Source: Acestrorhynchus altus
Taxonomy: Eukaryota; Chordata; Actinopteri; Characiformes; Acestrorhynchidae
DNA length: 64,000 bases
NCBI GenBank assembly: GCA_034509495.1
Contig: CM067508.1
Location: 29,734,071-29,798,070, forward strand
Direction: 5' to 3'
Shown here: positions 1 to 12,289 of the stretch, one piece after another
Layout: each line of letters begins with the position of its first letter
Position numbering within the stretch: the first letter of the stretch is position 1
Made by a program: the position numbers and the translations under genes
The notes under the pieces: model-generated
What the model was told of the DNA's origin: nothing
What the model saw: only the letters and a program-made list of their open reading frames with translations
Databases searched by the model: none

Positions 1-298
1 GCTCAAATCACTGATAGACCAAAACCAACTGAATGATGCTGCCACCACCATGTTTCACTGTGGGGATGGGGTTCTCGGGGTGATGAAATGTATTGCTTAT
101 GCCTAGCATTTTCTGCAATGGCCTAAATGTTCAATTTTAAACTCATATGACCAGAGCACCTTCCTCCACACATCTGGGGAGTCTCCTACATGTCTTTTGG
201 CAAACTCAAAACAAACCTTCCTATTTTTGTCTGTAGGTAAAGGCTGTTTTGCTGGCCACTCTTCCATAAAGCCCAGCTCTGTGGAGCTTATTGTGGTT

Positions 299-593
299 TT
301 ATGGACAGATACTCCAGTCTCTGCTTGGGAACTCTGCAGCTCCTTCAGCTCCTCCTACCTTTGGTCTTTGTGTTACTTCTCTGATTAATGCCCCCCTTGC
401 ATCATCTGAGAGTTTTGGTGGTCGGCCCTCTCTTGGCTTGTTTGTTGTGGTACCATGTTGGATTTGATGACAACGGATTTGATGGTGCTCAGGGGGATCA
501 TCAGAGATTTGGATATTTTTTATGACCCAACACTCACTTGCACTTCTCAACAACTTTGTCCCTGACTTGTTTGGAGATCTCCTTGGTCGTCAT
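299..593 (-). pseudogene. Tc1-like transposase, broken N-terminal part
   Basis: A decayed transposase: start ATG at 591-593, in-frame TGA at 534-536, then an open stretch containing the Tc1 helix-turn-helix linker region (GRPPKLSDDARGALIREVTQ). Frameshifts follow. It lies inside the transposon relic at 1-1029 and cannot make a functional protein. Confidence 0.75.
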
Positions 594-813
594 GGTGTTG
601 TTTGGTTAGTGGTGCTTATTGCAGCTTCTGAGGCCTTTCAGAAAAGCTGTGTATATACACTAACAGATCATACGACACTTCGATTGCACAAAGGTTCGTT
701 ACACTAAGCATGTGACTTCTGAAGGTAATTGGTTGCACCAGAACTATTTAGGGGCTTCATAGCAAAGGAGGAGAATATAAACAACATGCACATCAGTTAT
801 ACTGGAAATATCA

Positions 814-814
<1 letters not shown>

Positions 815-899
<85 letters not shown>
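815..899. repeat. (CA)n followed by (TA)n microsatellite
   Basis: AC repeat at 815-872 passing directly into AT repeat at 873-899. It lies within the Tc1-like relic near its terminus. Confidence 0.97.
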
Positions 900-903
<4 letters not shown>

Positions 904-1454
904 GATATATAAAAGTAGTACAGATGCATCACATACATTTCAGAAAAAAAAAATTAAATACAGGTTGTAATGTAAGAAAAGTAGGTAAAAAAAAGCCAAT
1001 GGAAGTGAATACTTTTGCAAGGCACTGTATATCCTATATCCACTGTATATATAATTAAATTACATTTCTGTAAATTGACTCAAAATTGAGATCAGAAAAT
1101 TGTATTGGACCTGGACATATTTGTATTGTAACACCCCATTAAGCTCAGAATGAACAGTATTAAGATTAATAACGCAATGATAAACCTGGGGTTCAGAGAG
1201 GTTAACGGCATAGGCTATTTGATCTGTGTGATGCTGAACCATTAGTGTGTGTATGTGTGTGTGGTCGGTAGCTGAGTTTGCTCGCTAGACGGCCATTCTT
1301 GTCTCTGGCCATCTCTCATTTTTCTGAACTCAATCAGCCAAACCTCATTGTTAAAAATAGTCTGTGTGCCCGCAGGCTGCAACACTACAGGAGGAAGCTA
1401 ATGGAGAACGTGTCATACTGACTCAGATGTGTGTGTATGTGTGCACGCACATAC

Positions 1455-1493
1455 CCACACACACACACACACATACACACACACACACACACT
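1455..1493. repeat. (CA)n microsatellite
   Basis: CA repeat with one TA interruption. Confidence 0.95.
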
Positions 1494-3087
1494 GTAACAA
1501 GGAGGAAATGCATTTCAGGCTTCCTATGGTCACATTAATAGCTAGTTACCTGTGTACTGTGGCCTATTTAGATTAACATTTGATTTGTCAACAGTTGTTT
1601 TCTTCAGCCTGGCATTTTCTGAGCTGAATTAAGCACCTTATATCAGACGAGTGTTTAATCCATGTCAAGCTCTCAAATAAACACTCCCTACTGACATGCT
1701 GCCGCTACAGTAATCCATTAACTGTTTCAGTAGACCAGTGTGAGTACAGCAGGTCATACAGAAAGCAGAGGTGGATATTTGCTGGACCTGAAAGACCCCC
1801 TCTGACAGAAAGTATGCATCCATGTTAACATATGCAAGGGGAGGGCAACTAGGGCTGCAGTCCAGCACAGCCAATTTGCCTCCTCTAACAGACTTACTAC
1901 ACCTAGCCAATTAACAGGTGAGCTGAATCAGGTGTGCCTGAGCAGGAAAAGCTCAAAACTATGCATGAATATGACCTCCCCCCCGGACCAGAAATGCCCA
2001 CCTCTGATATTATCTATGGACATGCAATTCAGATACTGTCCAGCATTTGTGTAGTTAATGAATTTCCAAATCATTCCCAGTGTATCTGCAAGAGAATCTT
2101 TGTTTTGGGACTAGAATACCACCCCCTACAGTCAGATCAGGGTAAAAGGCATTTCACAGACACAGAGAGTTGTTAAAATGACACAGAAAGCAAGAAAAAG
2201 TAAGAGGGAGCAAACTGTGGGCCATACATGTGCCCACACTTTATATCAGTAATATTGAAGACATTAGTTGGAAAGTAGGTACTGAATAATAGACCTTAAG
2301 ATTAATAACTGAATCATAAGGTTAGAACAGTGTGAATATCACTACTCCTGTGTTCTTTTTTTATCTTTAAGTGTACATCATTTCCCTGCAATTAGTAAAC
2401 AAACAGAAATAGAAAAACATGCTGACTCTAAAAGGTGTCACTGAATGCGTTTACTGAGCATTAAAGTTGCTGATTGCTGTATAAATAGTGTGTGACTTTG
2501 GTTGGGGTGAAACACGAGATCAGATGCGGTTCTACACACCCATTTACAACTGATATTTTTCCAGAGTGGCTCATTGATCTAATGCACTAGCAAAATTGTC
2601 TTCTCTCTAGGTGGGGTCTGTCTAGATGGCGTCTGTTAGCCCCTATATCGGAGCTGGGGACCCAGCATTTTGCACAGAGTGAACTGGCTGTGCAGCAATG
2701 AAGCAATGGCAGCAGTTTGAAAAGAAGCAGTGGGTGGCTTTACACTGGAGGAAACAAACCTGTCTTTATCCTCCTAGCGTCTGGAGCATCATAGGTGATG
2801 AGGGGAGAGTCCTAACAGGGTTGGGTAATTGGCACTTCCAAGTTGGGGTAGAAAAAAAAAAAAGAAGAAACAGTAGGGCTAGTTTGAAAACAATCTGTTA
2901 CTATGTGTTGTGCTGGTACAAGTGGATGAGATACAGCAGTACTAGTGGAGTGTTTAAACACGGTGTCCACTCACTGTCCATTTTATTAGACACTCCTACT
3001 ACTATGTAGCTGTAGATATAAAGTAAGAGACAGAAGCTCATCTGAGTGAATAGGCCTTCTGTTAATTATATGCAGAAAAAAATATTC

Positions 3088-3090
<3 letters not shown>

Positions 3091-3142
<52 letters not shown>
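3091..3142. repeat. (CT)26 microsatellite
   Basis: A perfect CT run. Just upstream, 2960-3006 reads like a fragment of an interspersed element (gtgtccactcactgtcca). Confidence 0.97.
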
Positions 3143-3143
<1 letters not shown>

Positions 3144-3435
3144 AATAAGTCATAAGCAACGGAGATGGTTGGAGAGACAGCTCAGTATTAGGGGTCAGGA
3201 TGAAGGTGAGCAGCAGGGGGGCTTCATAGCGAGGGATTAAGGCAGGGGCCTCAGAGGGCCGCTAGACCCAGGAGACCTTCCCACATACGGGCAGAAGAGA
3301 TGCAGGTACCTTCTGCCCTCACTGCCACCCTGGGGACCCACCCCCAAGACCTCCAGGGACCGCAGAGCTGAGAGGAACACCTGGACCAGCCATTAGTGGC
3401 ACACAGTGAGAGATGTGCACAGACGGTAGGCTGGA

Positions 3436-3436
<1 letters not shown>

Positions 3437-3493
<57 letters not shown>

Positions 3494-3652
3494 AACTGAC
3501 ACCCACAATGAGACACACACCAACATTTATACACACACACATGCCCTGACATATAAATAGCAAAGCCACTGGCAAACACCCACTAACGTGAGATAATGAA
3601 AAGGTGTCATGAATATTAAGAAGCATAAAATACAGGGCATGAGCTCTAAATG

Positions 3653-3716
<64 letters not shown>
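3437..3716. repeat. two (CA)n microsatellites (3437-3489 and 3659-3716)
   Basis: Two long CA runs 170 bp apart. Frames read through them give artificial CVCV/HTHT peptides that are not genes. Confidence 0.95.
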
Positions 3717-3719
<3 letters not shown>

Positions 3720-3905
3720 AGTGAGGTGGGGTGAAGGAGACACCTGGGCTGCAGTAGTGAGTAAGGAGAGGATAATTACTGTGGTATTAAACACTGCACT
3801 CCCCAGAGTGACACCAGCGCGACCAGCCAGGGTTCAAGGACACAGAGAGCTCCACCTCACCACTGTCATTACAGAAACACACACACACACAGGGTCCCAC
3901 ATACA

Positions 3906-4512
3906 ACAGTGGGCAAAAGTCAAAGACCACAATTCATTTATTGAATTTGCAGTCAAAATAATGTTTCTGAGGTGATCAGCTTGAAGACATTTCTATTTGG
4001 ACTGTGAAAATGAGACCCTTAACCACTACGAAAGTCCTGCTAGTCTATCAAAACCCAATCAAAATGTTTCCATTTTTGAGAGACACAAGAAGACCAACCT
4101 GGTCAAAAATACAAAAATCATTTACAGATTAAACTGTGACCACCCTAAACCCTTGAATGTGTTTGGGCTGATATAAAAGGTGAGAAGCAGGCTTTAGGTG
4201 TTTTGGATTGGGGCTGAGTATCTGAGCCACTTTGACTAAGACCAAATTATGATGGCTAGTGACTGGAGGCTCAGAGCATCTTCAAAACATGAGCAGGGTG
4301 TTCCCAGTATGCAGCAGATAGTACCTACCAAAAATGCACCAAGGTGAGAGTAACAGAACTGGCGACAGGGTCACAGACACCCAAGGCTCACTGGTGTGTG
4401 GAGTGAAGGTAAGCCTGTCTGGACTGAAAAGTTTATAAAGTTTCAATGTCTTGTGGAGTCTGTGCCTTGATGGGTCAGAGCAGTTTTTTGCAGTGTGAGG
4501 GGGGGGTTTAAT
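3906..4512 (+). mobile_element. Tc1-like transposon relic, internally deleted
   Basis: The left part begins with a cagtgggcaaaagtc terminus-like segment. At 4250-4400 the plus strand resembles the helix-turn-helix part of a Tc1-like transposase (ctcagagcatcttcaaaac; ggcgacagggtcacagacac). At 4455-4500 it matches the 3' end of such genes (gccttgatgggtcagagcag). The catalytic middle is missing. Identification rests on remembered family sequences. Confidence 0.55.
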
Positions 4513-4869
4513 GGATTTTAATGCTGGGTCGATGGTGTATATTAGTGCCTACACGCAAGGAAACTTCCATATCATAGATCATCTATTTAAAACAACCGTA
4601 CTTGGTCCAGTGGTCCTGCATTTCTTTAAAGTCAAGGAAACTTTTGTCATAAAAATGTACAAAGAAACTCCCTCGATTCGCAGTTTCACCTCACCACTGC
4701 CAGTCTCATTCTATCCCTGTCTTCCCTTCCACCCCACTAATGTCCTTACAGACTTACAGAAAGTGAGATGGGACAGGATGCAGTAAAGAACTGATCAGTG
4801 GAATGGTTCACTGTGATCCAGGAATAAAGGGAGCAGAGGACAGTTAAGAGAAAACGAAAAAGTTTCAGA

Positions 4870-5700
4870 GACGTACTGACCATTCTTCAACAGTGCACCA
4901 CAAACTTAATCCTATGCTTGGCTGAGACAATGAAGCCCTGCTCAGACATTCGGTTTCAGCCAGCGAAGCCCCTACCCAGCCTGCGGTAACAAAAGCTAAT
5001 CAGTGTACCCCACACGCGAGCTCCGATAATGCCTATCAGATTCGAGTTTTCTTACAAAGTCGTGCCAGCTGCTTCGACAGCGCAGAGCGATATGTGGGGT
5101 GGCAATTAGCCCAAAAGAATAGCCGCATCAAACCACAGTGAATGGCAAATCAACAGAGCATTATGCTAACAATGCCATTACCTTACAAACAAACGTGCCC
5201 CCCCACCCCCACACACGCGGGAGGCAGTGGATCAATGCCCCGCAGGACGGCGTGCTAAACAACGGCCAACAGGTGGGGGCCGCTTACTCACTTTGGTCTG
5301 TTTTCATAATTGCGTTATTATTTTCCTGCAACACCTATGCACTCCCCGAGACCCCTCTCCTACCCACGCGCACTGGCGCACATGCAGCCGCGCCACATCC
5401 CATCCCTTCCCTTCCTTTACTGTTCAAACGAGGAGAGGGACTTTTTAAGCTCAGGGAGCCGTCCTAAACAACGGCAACAGGCAGGGATGGCCCGAGGAGT
5501 GGCCAAGCCATTAGCTTTGTGGCGTTCCTCCTTCACACTCACACGCAATGTGTGCGGAACGGCGAACAGCCAACAAAAAAGAGGAGCTTTACCGCCTTTC
5601 ATCAAGGTCACGACCACGCCGCGCCAGAAAGACGGGAGAAAGAAAATCAGTATCAAGTTCAATGTGGCCATCAACAAAAGAGAGCTAACTTTAAAACAAA
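4870..5700. promoter_or_regulatory. candidate conserved non-coding block in znf423 intron 3
   Basis: About 800 bp of unique, non-repetitive, balanced-composition sequence between repeats, with homeodomain-like and bHLH-like short motifs and scattered CpGs. Open frames in both directions here look like chance reading of non-coding DNA (no domain, no splice-flanked structure). Introns of developmental regulators such as znf423 commonly hold enhancers; conservation cannot be tested here. Confidence 0.3.
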
Positions 5701-6300
5701 ATAGAAAAGGAGGAGGTGGTGGTGGTGAATCGGGATGGGGGGGTTGCAAAAAAAGTAGACCCTTTGTGTATTAAAGAGCACACTGTCTCCATCAAAGGGG
5801 GCTCGTCCGGGAGAGAGAAAGGAGCGGGCTGAGAAAAGAACCAGAGGACGAGAGACAAAGGTAGAGAGGGGAAAGAAAAAAATCTGCCCAACATGAAACA
5901 GATCAAAGGCTGGGGCCGGGAGAAAGAGAGGCCAGGGGGTCCAGTAATTACGGCCCACATCCGCCAAAGCGTGGGGCGAGAGAGAGGGAGGACGGGGGCT
6001 CCACGAAAAACTTCTCCAATCCATTGGCTCCTGGGGTTGCCTTTGCACTAGTCCTCCACACACACACACACACACACACAGACACACACACACACCACAC
6101 AACACACCCCAAAAAAGCCCTGCCGGGCCGTACAAACACTGCCAGATCCCGTCCCCGGCCCTCCCCCTCCGCCGGCAAGGCCCCAGCCCACGCAGGGAGG
6201 CTCCTGCTGACCCAAGGGGGGGACGACTGTCCGCTGTGACTGCCCGGCAGAAATGAAAAAAAATAAAACAAAACTTTTTTGTTGGAAACTTCTGGCATCG
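5700..6300. other. purine-rich and GC-rich intronic stretch with short CA run
   Basis: An A/G-rich tract (5700-6010), a (CA)n run at about 6057-6095, then a GC-rich part with CpGs (6120-6240). No gene evidence. Overlapping open frames on both strands are low-complexity. Confidence 0.5.
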
Positions 6301-7558
6301 CCCCAGGGGCTGTTCTCTGGGAAGGAGAAACCAAGCTGACCTTCACACACACTTTCACACACGCTGCCACACTATGACGCTACACAAACAAAAACACAAA
6401 CACAAACACACACTTTTACAACATGTATGCAAACATATAACTCCAGTTTATGCATGTATATATAAACATTGACATACATGCACAAATACAAGTACAAATG
6501 CCAACACACACAGACACACACACACACGCACACACACACGCACACACAGATTCACACAATTGGGCTCTCCCACAGAGTGTGGTGGAGGGCAGGCATGGCA
6601 GGAGCAGCAGATCAATGGCGGCCGCTGGCTGCTCGGACTCTGCAGCAGAAAAAAGGATTGCAGAGGGACCGGTCTAAAAGTACAGCCCCATCCCGACATC
6701 AAACACTACCCCACCTCCACTTTTTAATAACGCACCACAACTGAAACATGGAAATGGCTTCAAATATGGACGTGCAGCGGCCGCCGTGCTGGCTTTCAAG
6801 CTACCCCCCCCCCCCACACAGAACACCACACCCACTCCACCCACCTAGCCCCCTCTCTTCGTCCCAGGCCCCAGAACAGTGGGAAAGGTAACCCCCCTCC
6901 ACCTTCTAATAGCAGACCATCCACATAACTCTACTATTAAACACAAACCACATTACAGTGCTGTGAGAGCAAGCAGATTCTACCTTCTCAGCATCGAACC
7001 TTCAGTGTTCGACTCTGAAAGCAGAATCAACATGTTGTTCCTATGCAATGTGAAAAAAAAACAGAAAAAGAGCCAGAGTGGGGGACGGAATACATCTAAG
7101 AAACTACAATACATTCCCAAATTATACATACCTATACTGCTACAGACCCATACCTTTCAGTACCTCCCCTTTCATCCTCATTGGTAACTCAACTCATTTC
7201 CATCTCTCCACCACACATGCACTAGAACACACATTGCACACAGTCACAAAGCAAGGGCATGCTTTGTCGCAGCACACACTCACACACACATGCCCCAAAA
7301 TTAAATTAATATGAAAAAAAAAAAAAAACTTAAATTAAATCAAACCCCCAAGTGTTTTATTACTTACTAGTGTTTCAAGCCATTAAAGAGACTGTATTAC
7401 TAAAAATGAATAATTAAGGACATACAGTACGAGTATTATTACATGAGGGGGAAAACAACTCTTATTTTAATACTTAGAACCTTATTTAATTTGGAAGCAC
7501 TGTTTTCTCTCGCTAGTGGATTGAATGGAACAAAGTGCTGGTGGTTATTTACCAAGTG

Positions 7559-7561
<3 letters not shown>

Positions 7562-7624
<63 letters not shown>
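7562..7624. repeat. (GT)31 microsatellite
   Basis: A nearly perfect 63-bp TG run. Confidence 0.97.
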
Positions 7625-7627
<3 letters not shown>

Positions 7628-7904
7628 CGTGCGTGTGCATGCCTTTAACATTAATTTTTGGATTTTTGAACTTTAGATTTTTTTCCCTTTTCCATATAAA
7701 CATTTTGGGGAGGTTTTATGAAAGTAATGCATGAAGAATACAGTGATAGAGATGGAACAAAACCACTTTTCTTTTACAATAAAACTACTAAAACTGGAAC
7801 CATGAGCATCAAAAACATGAATATATTTTAATCGTTATTGGAATCAGCATTAAAACATTGAAAGTGTTTCTCAGTCCTTAAACCTTGTGTATAAGCCAGT
7901 ATGT

Positions 7905-8570
7905 GTAGTTGAGGTTTCGATACTGGTATCATACTGAAGGTTTCAATATTGCTATTCAACGTCAGTGGTTCTCAATCCCGGTCCTAGAGTACCACTGCCC
8001 AGCTTGTTTTAAAGTCTGCCTGCTGTAACACACCCAGCCCAGCTCAGTAAGGGCATGGCAATTAGCTCTTTAATTGGATTGGTTGTGCTTGAAACTCTAA
8101 AACAAGCAGAGCAGTGGTACTCCAAGACAATGATTGAGTAATAAACTTATACCATTATTGGTTGATACCTGTAGTCAAGGTGAATATTGTGGTATATAAT
8201 ATCAGAATTGCTATCAGTGTTGAAACCCTGAGTACTGACAGCTATTGTCAAGGTTTCAGTATTGGTATTAGTATCAGAACTGAAACCTTGAGTATTAGGT
8301 GTTAACTATAGTTAAGGTTTCAATATCAGCATTGGTAATAGTATTGAGTCATTGAGTATTGACCGATACCTATATTCAAGGTTTCAGTATCGGCATTGGA
8401 ACTGGTACTGAACCATTGAGTATCAGCCAATACCTACAGTCAAGGTTTCAATATCAGTATTGCTGTCAAGACCAATCAGCTGAAATCTATTGGTAAACTT
8501 TAAATATCAATATTGGTATCAGTACTGAAATCTTGAATATCAGCCAGTGGCAAACCAACACCAGAATTGT
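7905..8570. repeat. 64-bp minisatellite, interrupted by a palindromic DNA element
   Basis: The motif aaggtttcagtatcggtattgg recurs with starts at 8250, 8314, 8378 and 8442, an exact 64-bp spacing. Each unit also carries a 'tgaaaccttgagtatt' half, so the unit is itself partly inverted (ggtttca / tgaaacc). More diverged units flank it at about 7910-7960 and 8177. The array is split by the small element at 7963-8141. Confidence 0.85.
7963..8141. mobile_element. small non-autonomous DNA element (hAT-like MITE), copy 1
   Basis: Starts cagtggttctcaatcccgg and ends with a diverged inverted copy (gtggtactccaagacaatgattgag). Inner parts also pair (gtaccactgcccagcttgttttaaa with aaacaagcagagcagtggtac). 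A second copy of the same family is at 40213-40396. It splits the 64-bp minisatellite. No coding capacity. Confidence 0.75.
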
Positions 8571-8984
8571 TTTCCCATAAAAACTACAATTAAGATGAGC
8601 ATCTAAAAGTAGGCTTTCCTGCTCAACACACTATGTGAGTCTCTGATTTGTTTGTCTGTTTTTAATTCTTTATTTCTGCTGATATCAGCCCAATATCAAT
8701 ATCTGTTATTGATCTATGGTGAAAGAAGAATATAGTGCATGATGTGAACATTGAAGCTCTACAAACAAGCGTTCAGTCCAAAAAGGCTTGAAGACAGGAA
8801 GGCTGGAGCAAACTCTTCAGCTTGAGGTGTAGTGGTTCTTGTTCAGGGGACTTGGCAAGACACGCATGTGTAGCCCCCATAGTATTCCCTGCAATCCATC
8901 ACAACTCCCCACCACACAAAAAACACAACACGGTCTCGCACTCTCTTGCCTCTCCCTTTAGCTCTCCTTAACTTTCCCACATGG

Positions 8985-9680
8985 TGCCAGTGTGCGTGTG
9001 TGCGTCAGTGGATTATTAGTCTATTCCTCGCGCCTCCGATCCGCACCGACCCCTTATCAGCCCCACACCAGTCAGCTCTGAGCCCCCACAGCTGTCAGAG
9101 CACCCCCTCCTCCCTCAACTACACATACACACACCAGTGTACACTCTTCCCTGGTCCCTCTCCTCCACACCCCCAACCCCACTTTATCTACCCGCTCGCA
9201 GGCCGCACGCTTTGGCAGCAGACCGGGGGGGGGGTAAGTCTCCCTCCATTTCTCTCTCTCTCTCTCTCTCCCTCTCTCTCTTCCTCCCTTCAGCACCCCT
9301 CCCCTCTGCATCCCCAACCCCAAAAGCAGCAGTAGCAGCCGCAGTAGTCCCAGGCTGCCCTGGGAATGGAGCGTGGAAAGTGGCCCACATTGCTGTGCCA
9401 CGTCCTGGGGGAGTTCATTACTCGAGCAGGGGCGCTCCCACCAGCCCAGCCAGAGAGCAGGCCCAGGCATGGCCCCACCGCGCTCCGCTGGAGCTGCACT
9501 CATTAAACGCACCAAAAAGAGAGAGAGATGGGGAGAAAAGACAGACACAAAAAGAAAAGTGAAAGAAAAGGGAGAGTGACTGGGAAGTCGATGCAGCGAG
9601 GCTTAATAACGCACTTGCGAGTGGCTGTGTGTGTTTGCAGGCGGTTTTTCTGCAAAAATCCTTTCACAAGTGCTGTCCCA
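8985..9680. promoter_or_regulatory. candidate conserved non-coding blocks (8985-9125, 9340-9680)
   Basis: Two stretches of unique sequence around a CT repeat (9253-9290). The second contains gggaatggagcgtggaaagtg and a TTAATAACG motif. Open frames on both strands here have no recognisable domain. Inferred only from composition and location in a developmental gene intron. Confidence 0.28.
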
Positions 9681-10289
9681 TCTGTGGAATACAAACTTTT
9701 ATCTGAATTTCAGAATTCTACTGATTTTTCAGTCTTCCCACACAAAGCACATCACTAAAGTGCAAGGATTTTCAATTCCACATTAAATATTGCAGAACTC
9801 AGCAGTGATTGGGTTCCACTCTAAGATGACCATTATAGGACACATTTTAACTGTATGGTACTTAATTTATTGATTCTGCTTGGTTTTTAGTACCCAGTAC
9901 CTGGTCCAGCTGGTGACATCTTAACCAGTAAAGCAATAGGTTGTATGGGTTTATACACTCTAAATGACATTATCTGATTTACAATTTCCAAATTATAATT
10001 GAAATGCATGTAAATTAAGAAAGTAACGGAAAGAATTTGTGGTAACTAAATTGTTTTTGGTAATTAGTTGTTAGTGTCAAGTTGGTTGGCCCAGTACTAT
10101 TTGTTCATTTTAAGTCAGCTCTACTTTTAAAAAATGACACTTTTAGCTTGTAACAGGCATGCTAATATCATATGTTCCCATCTGTGTCTCACTTTTTAGA
10201 TGCTTTTTTTTTCAAAAGGCTTAAACTGAATGGGTGCTTTTGCTATTGTAGTGTTAGTCAGTTAAAATGCAGAATATATATGCTGAATA

Positions 10290-11551
10290 TACACTACTCA
10301 CAAAAAGTTTGGGTGAAATTTATGGAAAACGTAAAACGTTCATGCTACAGTGATATTATATCATGATCATCATCGTCGGGCATTTAATAGAAGCATGCAA
10401 TAGTGATTTCCTCATCTCAAACAATTTATTGAAACAAAAGCTAACAAGTGGTGAGTTTACCCCCAACAAAAATGTCAATATCTCAATAACTTCTCATGTG
10501 CCCTTAAGCATTAATTGCAGCTTGACACCGAGGGCTCATGCTGTTCACAAGTCGACTTATTGTCTGCTGAGGCATGGCACCCAACTCTACTTGGGGTGGC
10601 CCTCAGGTCATTGAGGTTCTGGGGTTCAGAGTTGAGAGTCTCTACACAGGTTTTCTATGGGATTCAGGTCTGGAGAAGTGCAGGTAACTCCTTTTGAGGA
10701 AGCATAGTCTCTTGCAGCTGATCCCTAATGATGCGCCCTAGATGAGCTGGAGCATTTGTCCATGAAGATGAAATTAGGACCTGTGTTGTTAATACATAGG
10801 CACGATGACTGGATTAATAATTGTCACTGTACCATTCATTGTAGGGCAGTTGACTGTATTGACTAGACACACCTGCCCACACTGTACCAACACCACCAGC
10901 ACCACCAGAAGCTCACCTGGTGACAACAGTGGCTGACCCATAGCACTCTCCTTGACATCTCCAACATTGTTAGCAGCCATCATTTCTGCTCAGCGTGAAG
11001 CGACTTTCATCAATAAAAAGCAATGAGGCCCACTGGTCCCTCGTCCAGCGTCCCATGCAAGATGATCGCGGTGTGGTCAGGTACCCTTGTAGGTCATCTA
11101 GAATGCAGATGATGCTGATGTAAATAGTTTTGAATGATCTCTCTCCTCCCCGTCTGGAGTTGTGTGGCATTCATCATCCAGTTCCACAGGGCACTGTTCA
11201 CAATGAAGCGATCATCAGTGTGGGATGTGGCTGGACATCCACACATGTCTTTCTGTCACTCTTCCAGTCTCTCTGTATCCCTGCTGATGACACTCTGTAA
11301 CTCTGTCTGACAACATCCTGTTTGAAGCCTCGCAATGGTGAGCTACTGTTGATCAACTCTTAGATGCCGTCTTGGTCTCATGATGTCAAAATGAGAACGG
11401 CATGATGAGGAGGACTGCTGAAATACCAATTCTAATTCAACCAGGGAATGTATTGGTTGATTCCTGGATCAAACATCTGTTGTGAGTTTTGCAGTTAAGC
11501 TCATTGCTAGAGAACAGCAAGTTGTGCAAAACTTTTTTTGTGAGCAGTGTA
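10290..11551 (-). mobile_element. Tc1-like DNA transposon, near full length, decayed
   Basis: Terminal inverted repeats: left tacactactcacaaaaagttt, right aactttttttgtgagcagtgta, with TA at both ends as expected for Tc1/mariner insertion. At 1.26 kb it has about the usual 1.2-1.6 kb length. The transposase is on the minus strand but broken by frameshifts. Confidence 0.88.
10789..11170 (-). pseudogene. Tc1-like transposase remnant
   Basis: The minus-strand frame at 10970-11170 ends with DQWASLLFIDESRFTLSRNDG, the segment around the first catalytic Asp of Tc1-like DDE transposases (usually W..V.FTDESRF). The frame then stops, and the next segment continues in another frame (10789-10983). The gene is inactive. 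Confidence 0.82.
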
Positions 11552-11868
11552 AAAGAAAATGAAATTTTCCTGTGTAAATAAAGTTCATGTGAGTTTGTTA
11601 GGAGTTTGCTGGGAGCCTGTCATTGATGTTGGCTGTTTCACAATATGACATATGCTGCTGGCCAATGAAAAATATGCATCTCCAAAATGAAGACTTGTAT
11701 GAATGTAAAATAATTAACTAATTTCTATTGGTCTACTCTTCCATTTTTATACAATGTACAGACCGGCTACAGGGTGCAAACCATGGAGACATGGACAACT
11801 AAAGATGGAAAAATGCAGATACATGATTTTCATTGTTGTAGAATTTACTCGGCTTGCTTGGAAGTATG

Positions 11869-11995
11869 AGTGTACAAAAACGTAAAAAGGACCCAGTTCC
11901 AGGTACCAGGTACCAAATTTGCCTAAGAGTAAAGTAAAAATCAGAGTGGAGTAGCTTAGTGTAAACACCGTGCAGTTGAAATATGCCATTACTTG
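11869..11995. repeat. fragment related to the element at 62637-63100
   Basis: The segment with ggacccagttccaggtacca, followed by a 'gtaaagtaaaaatc...gtag' stretch, resembles 63010-63095 (gtacccggttccagatacca...aaaaaatctaaattg...gtag). Probably one half of the same small DNA element. Confidence 0.45.
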
Positions 11996-12289
11996 CAACA
12001 GGGTTACAGGAACGTCCGATCTCAATCTGCTGCATACGTATCTTATGTTCGACGGTACTGTGCTGTGTAGACCTTAAAGAACTGAAAACCTGTTGCCTCA
12101 AACAGATGGGTCGTTGCTTCAGTATATCAGGGCTTAGCAAATGCTACTATACATGAATTCAAGTCAAAGAATGTTCTGCTTATTTCCATAAACAGAGAAC
12201 ATATTGTCCGTGGCAGCTGACTGTATGCTGCAGAAGTGTTAGACGGAGATTAGGTTGGAACATGCTGAAGTATTCCTTTAACCCGGGCT

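Larger units (their letters stand above)
1..1029 (-). mobile_element. Tc1-like DNA transposon relic, truncated by window edge
   Basis: The right end is a Tc1/mariner-type terminus (acttttgcaaggcactgta, ending at 1029). Reading on the minus strand, a transposase start ATG lies at 591-593. Its frame stops early (TGA at 534-536), and after frame changes there is a Tc1 DNA-binding segment, GRPPKLSDDARGALIREV, at about 360-430. Near the left edge the minus strand reads VKHGGGS, the segment before the second catalytic region. The rest of the transposase is beyond the edge. A (CA)n(TA)n microsatellite sits inside the element at 815-899. Dead copy. Confidence 0.8.

Noticed and set aside
3251..3794. 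Overlapping CVCV-type frames
   Set aside because: Translations of CA/GT microsatellites, as at many other places in the window.
8250..8506. CRISPR-like array because of regular 64-bp spacing
   Set aside because: Whole unit is repeated with no unique spacers, and the genome is eukaryotic.
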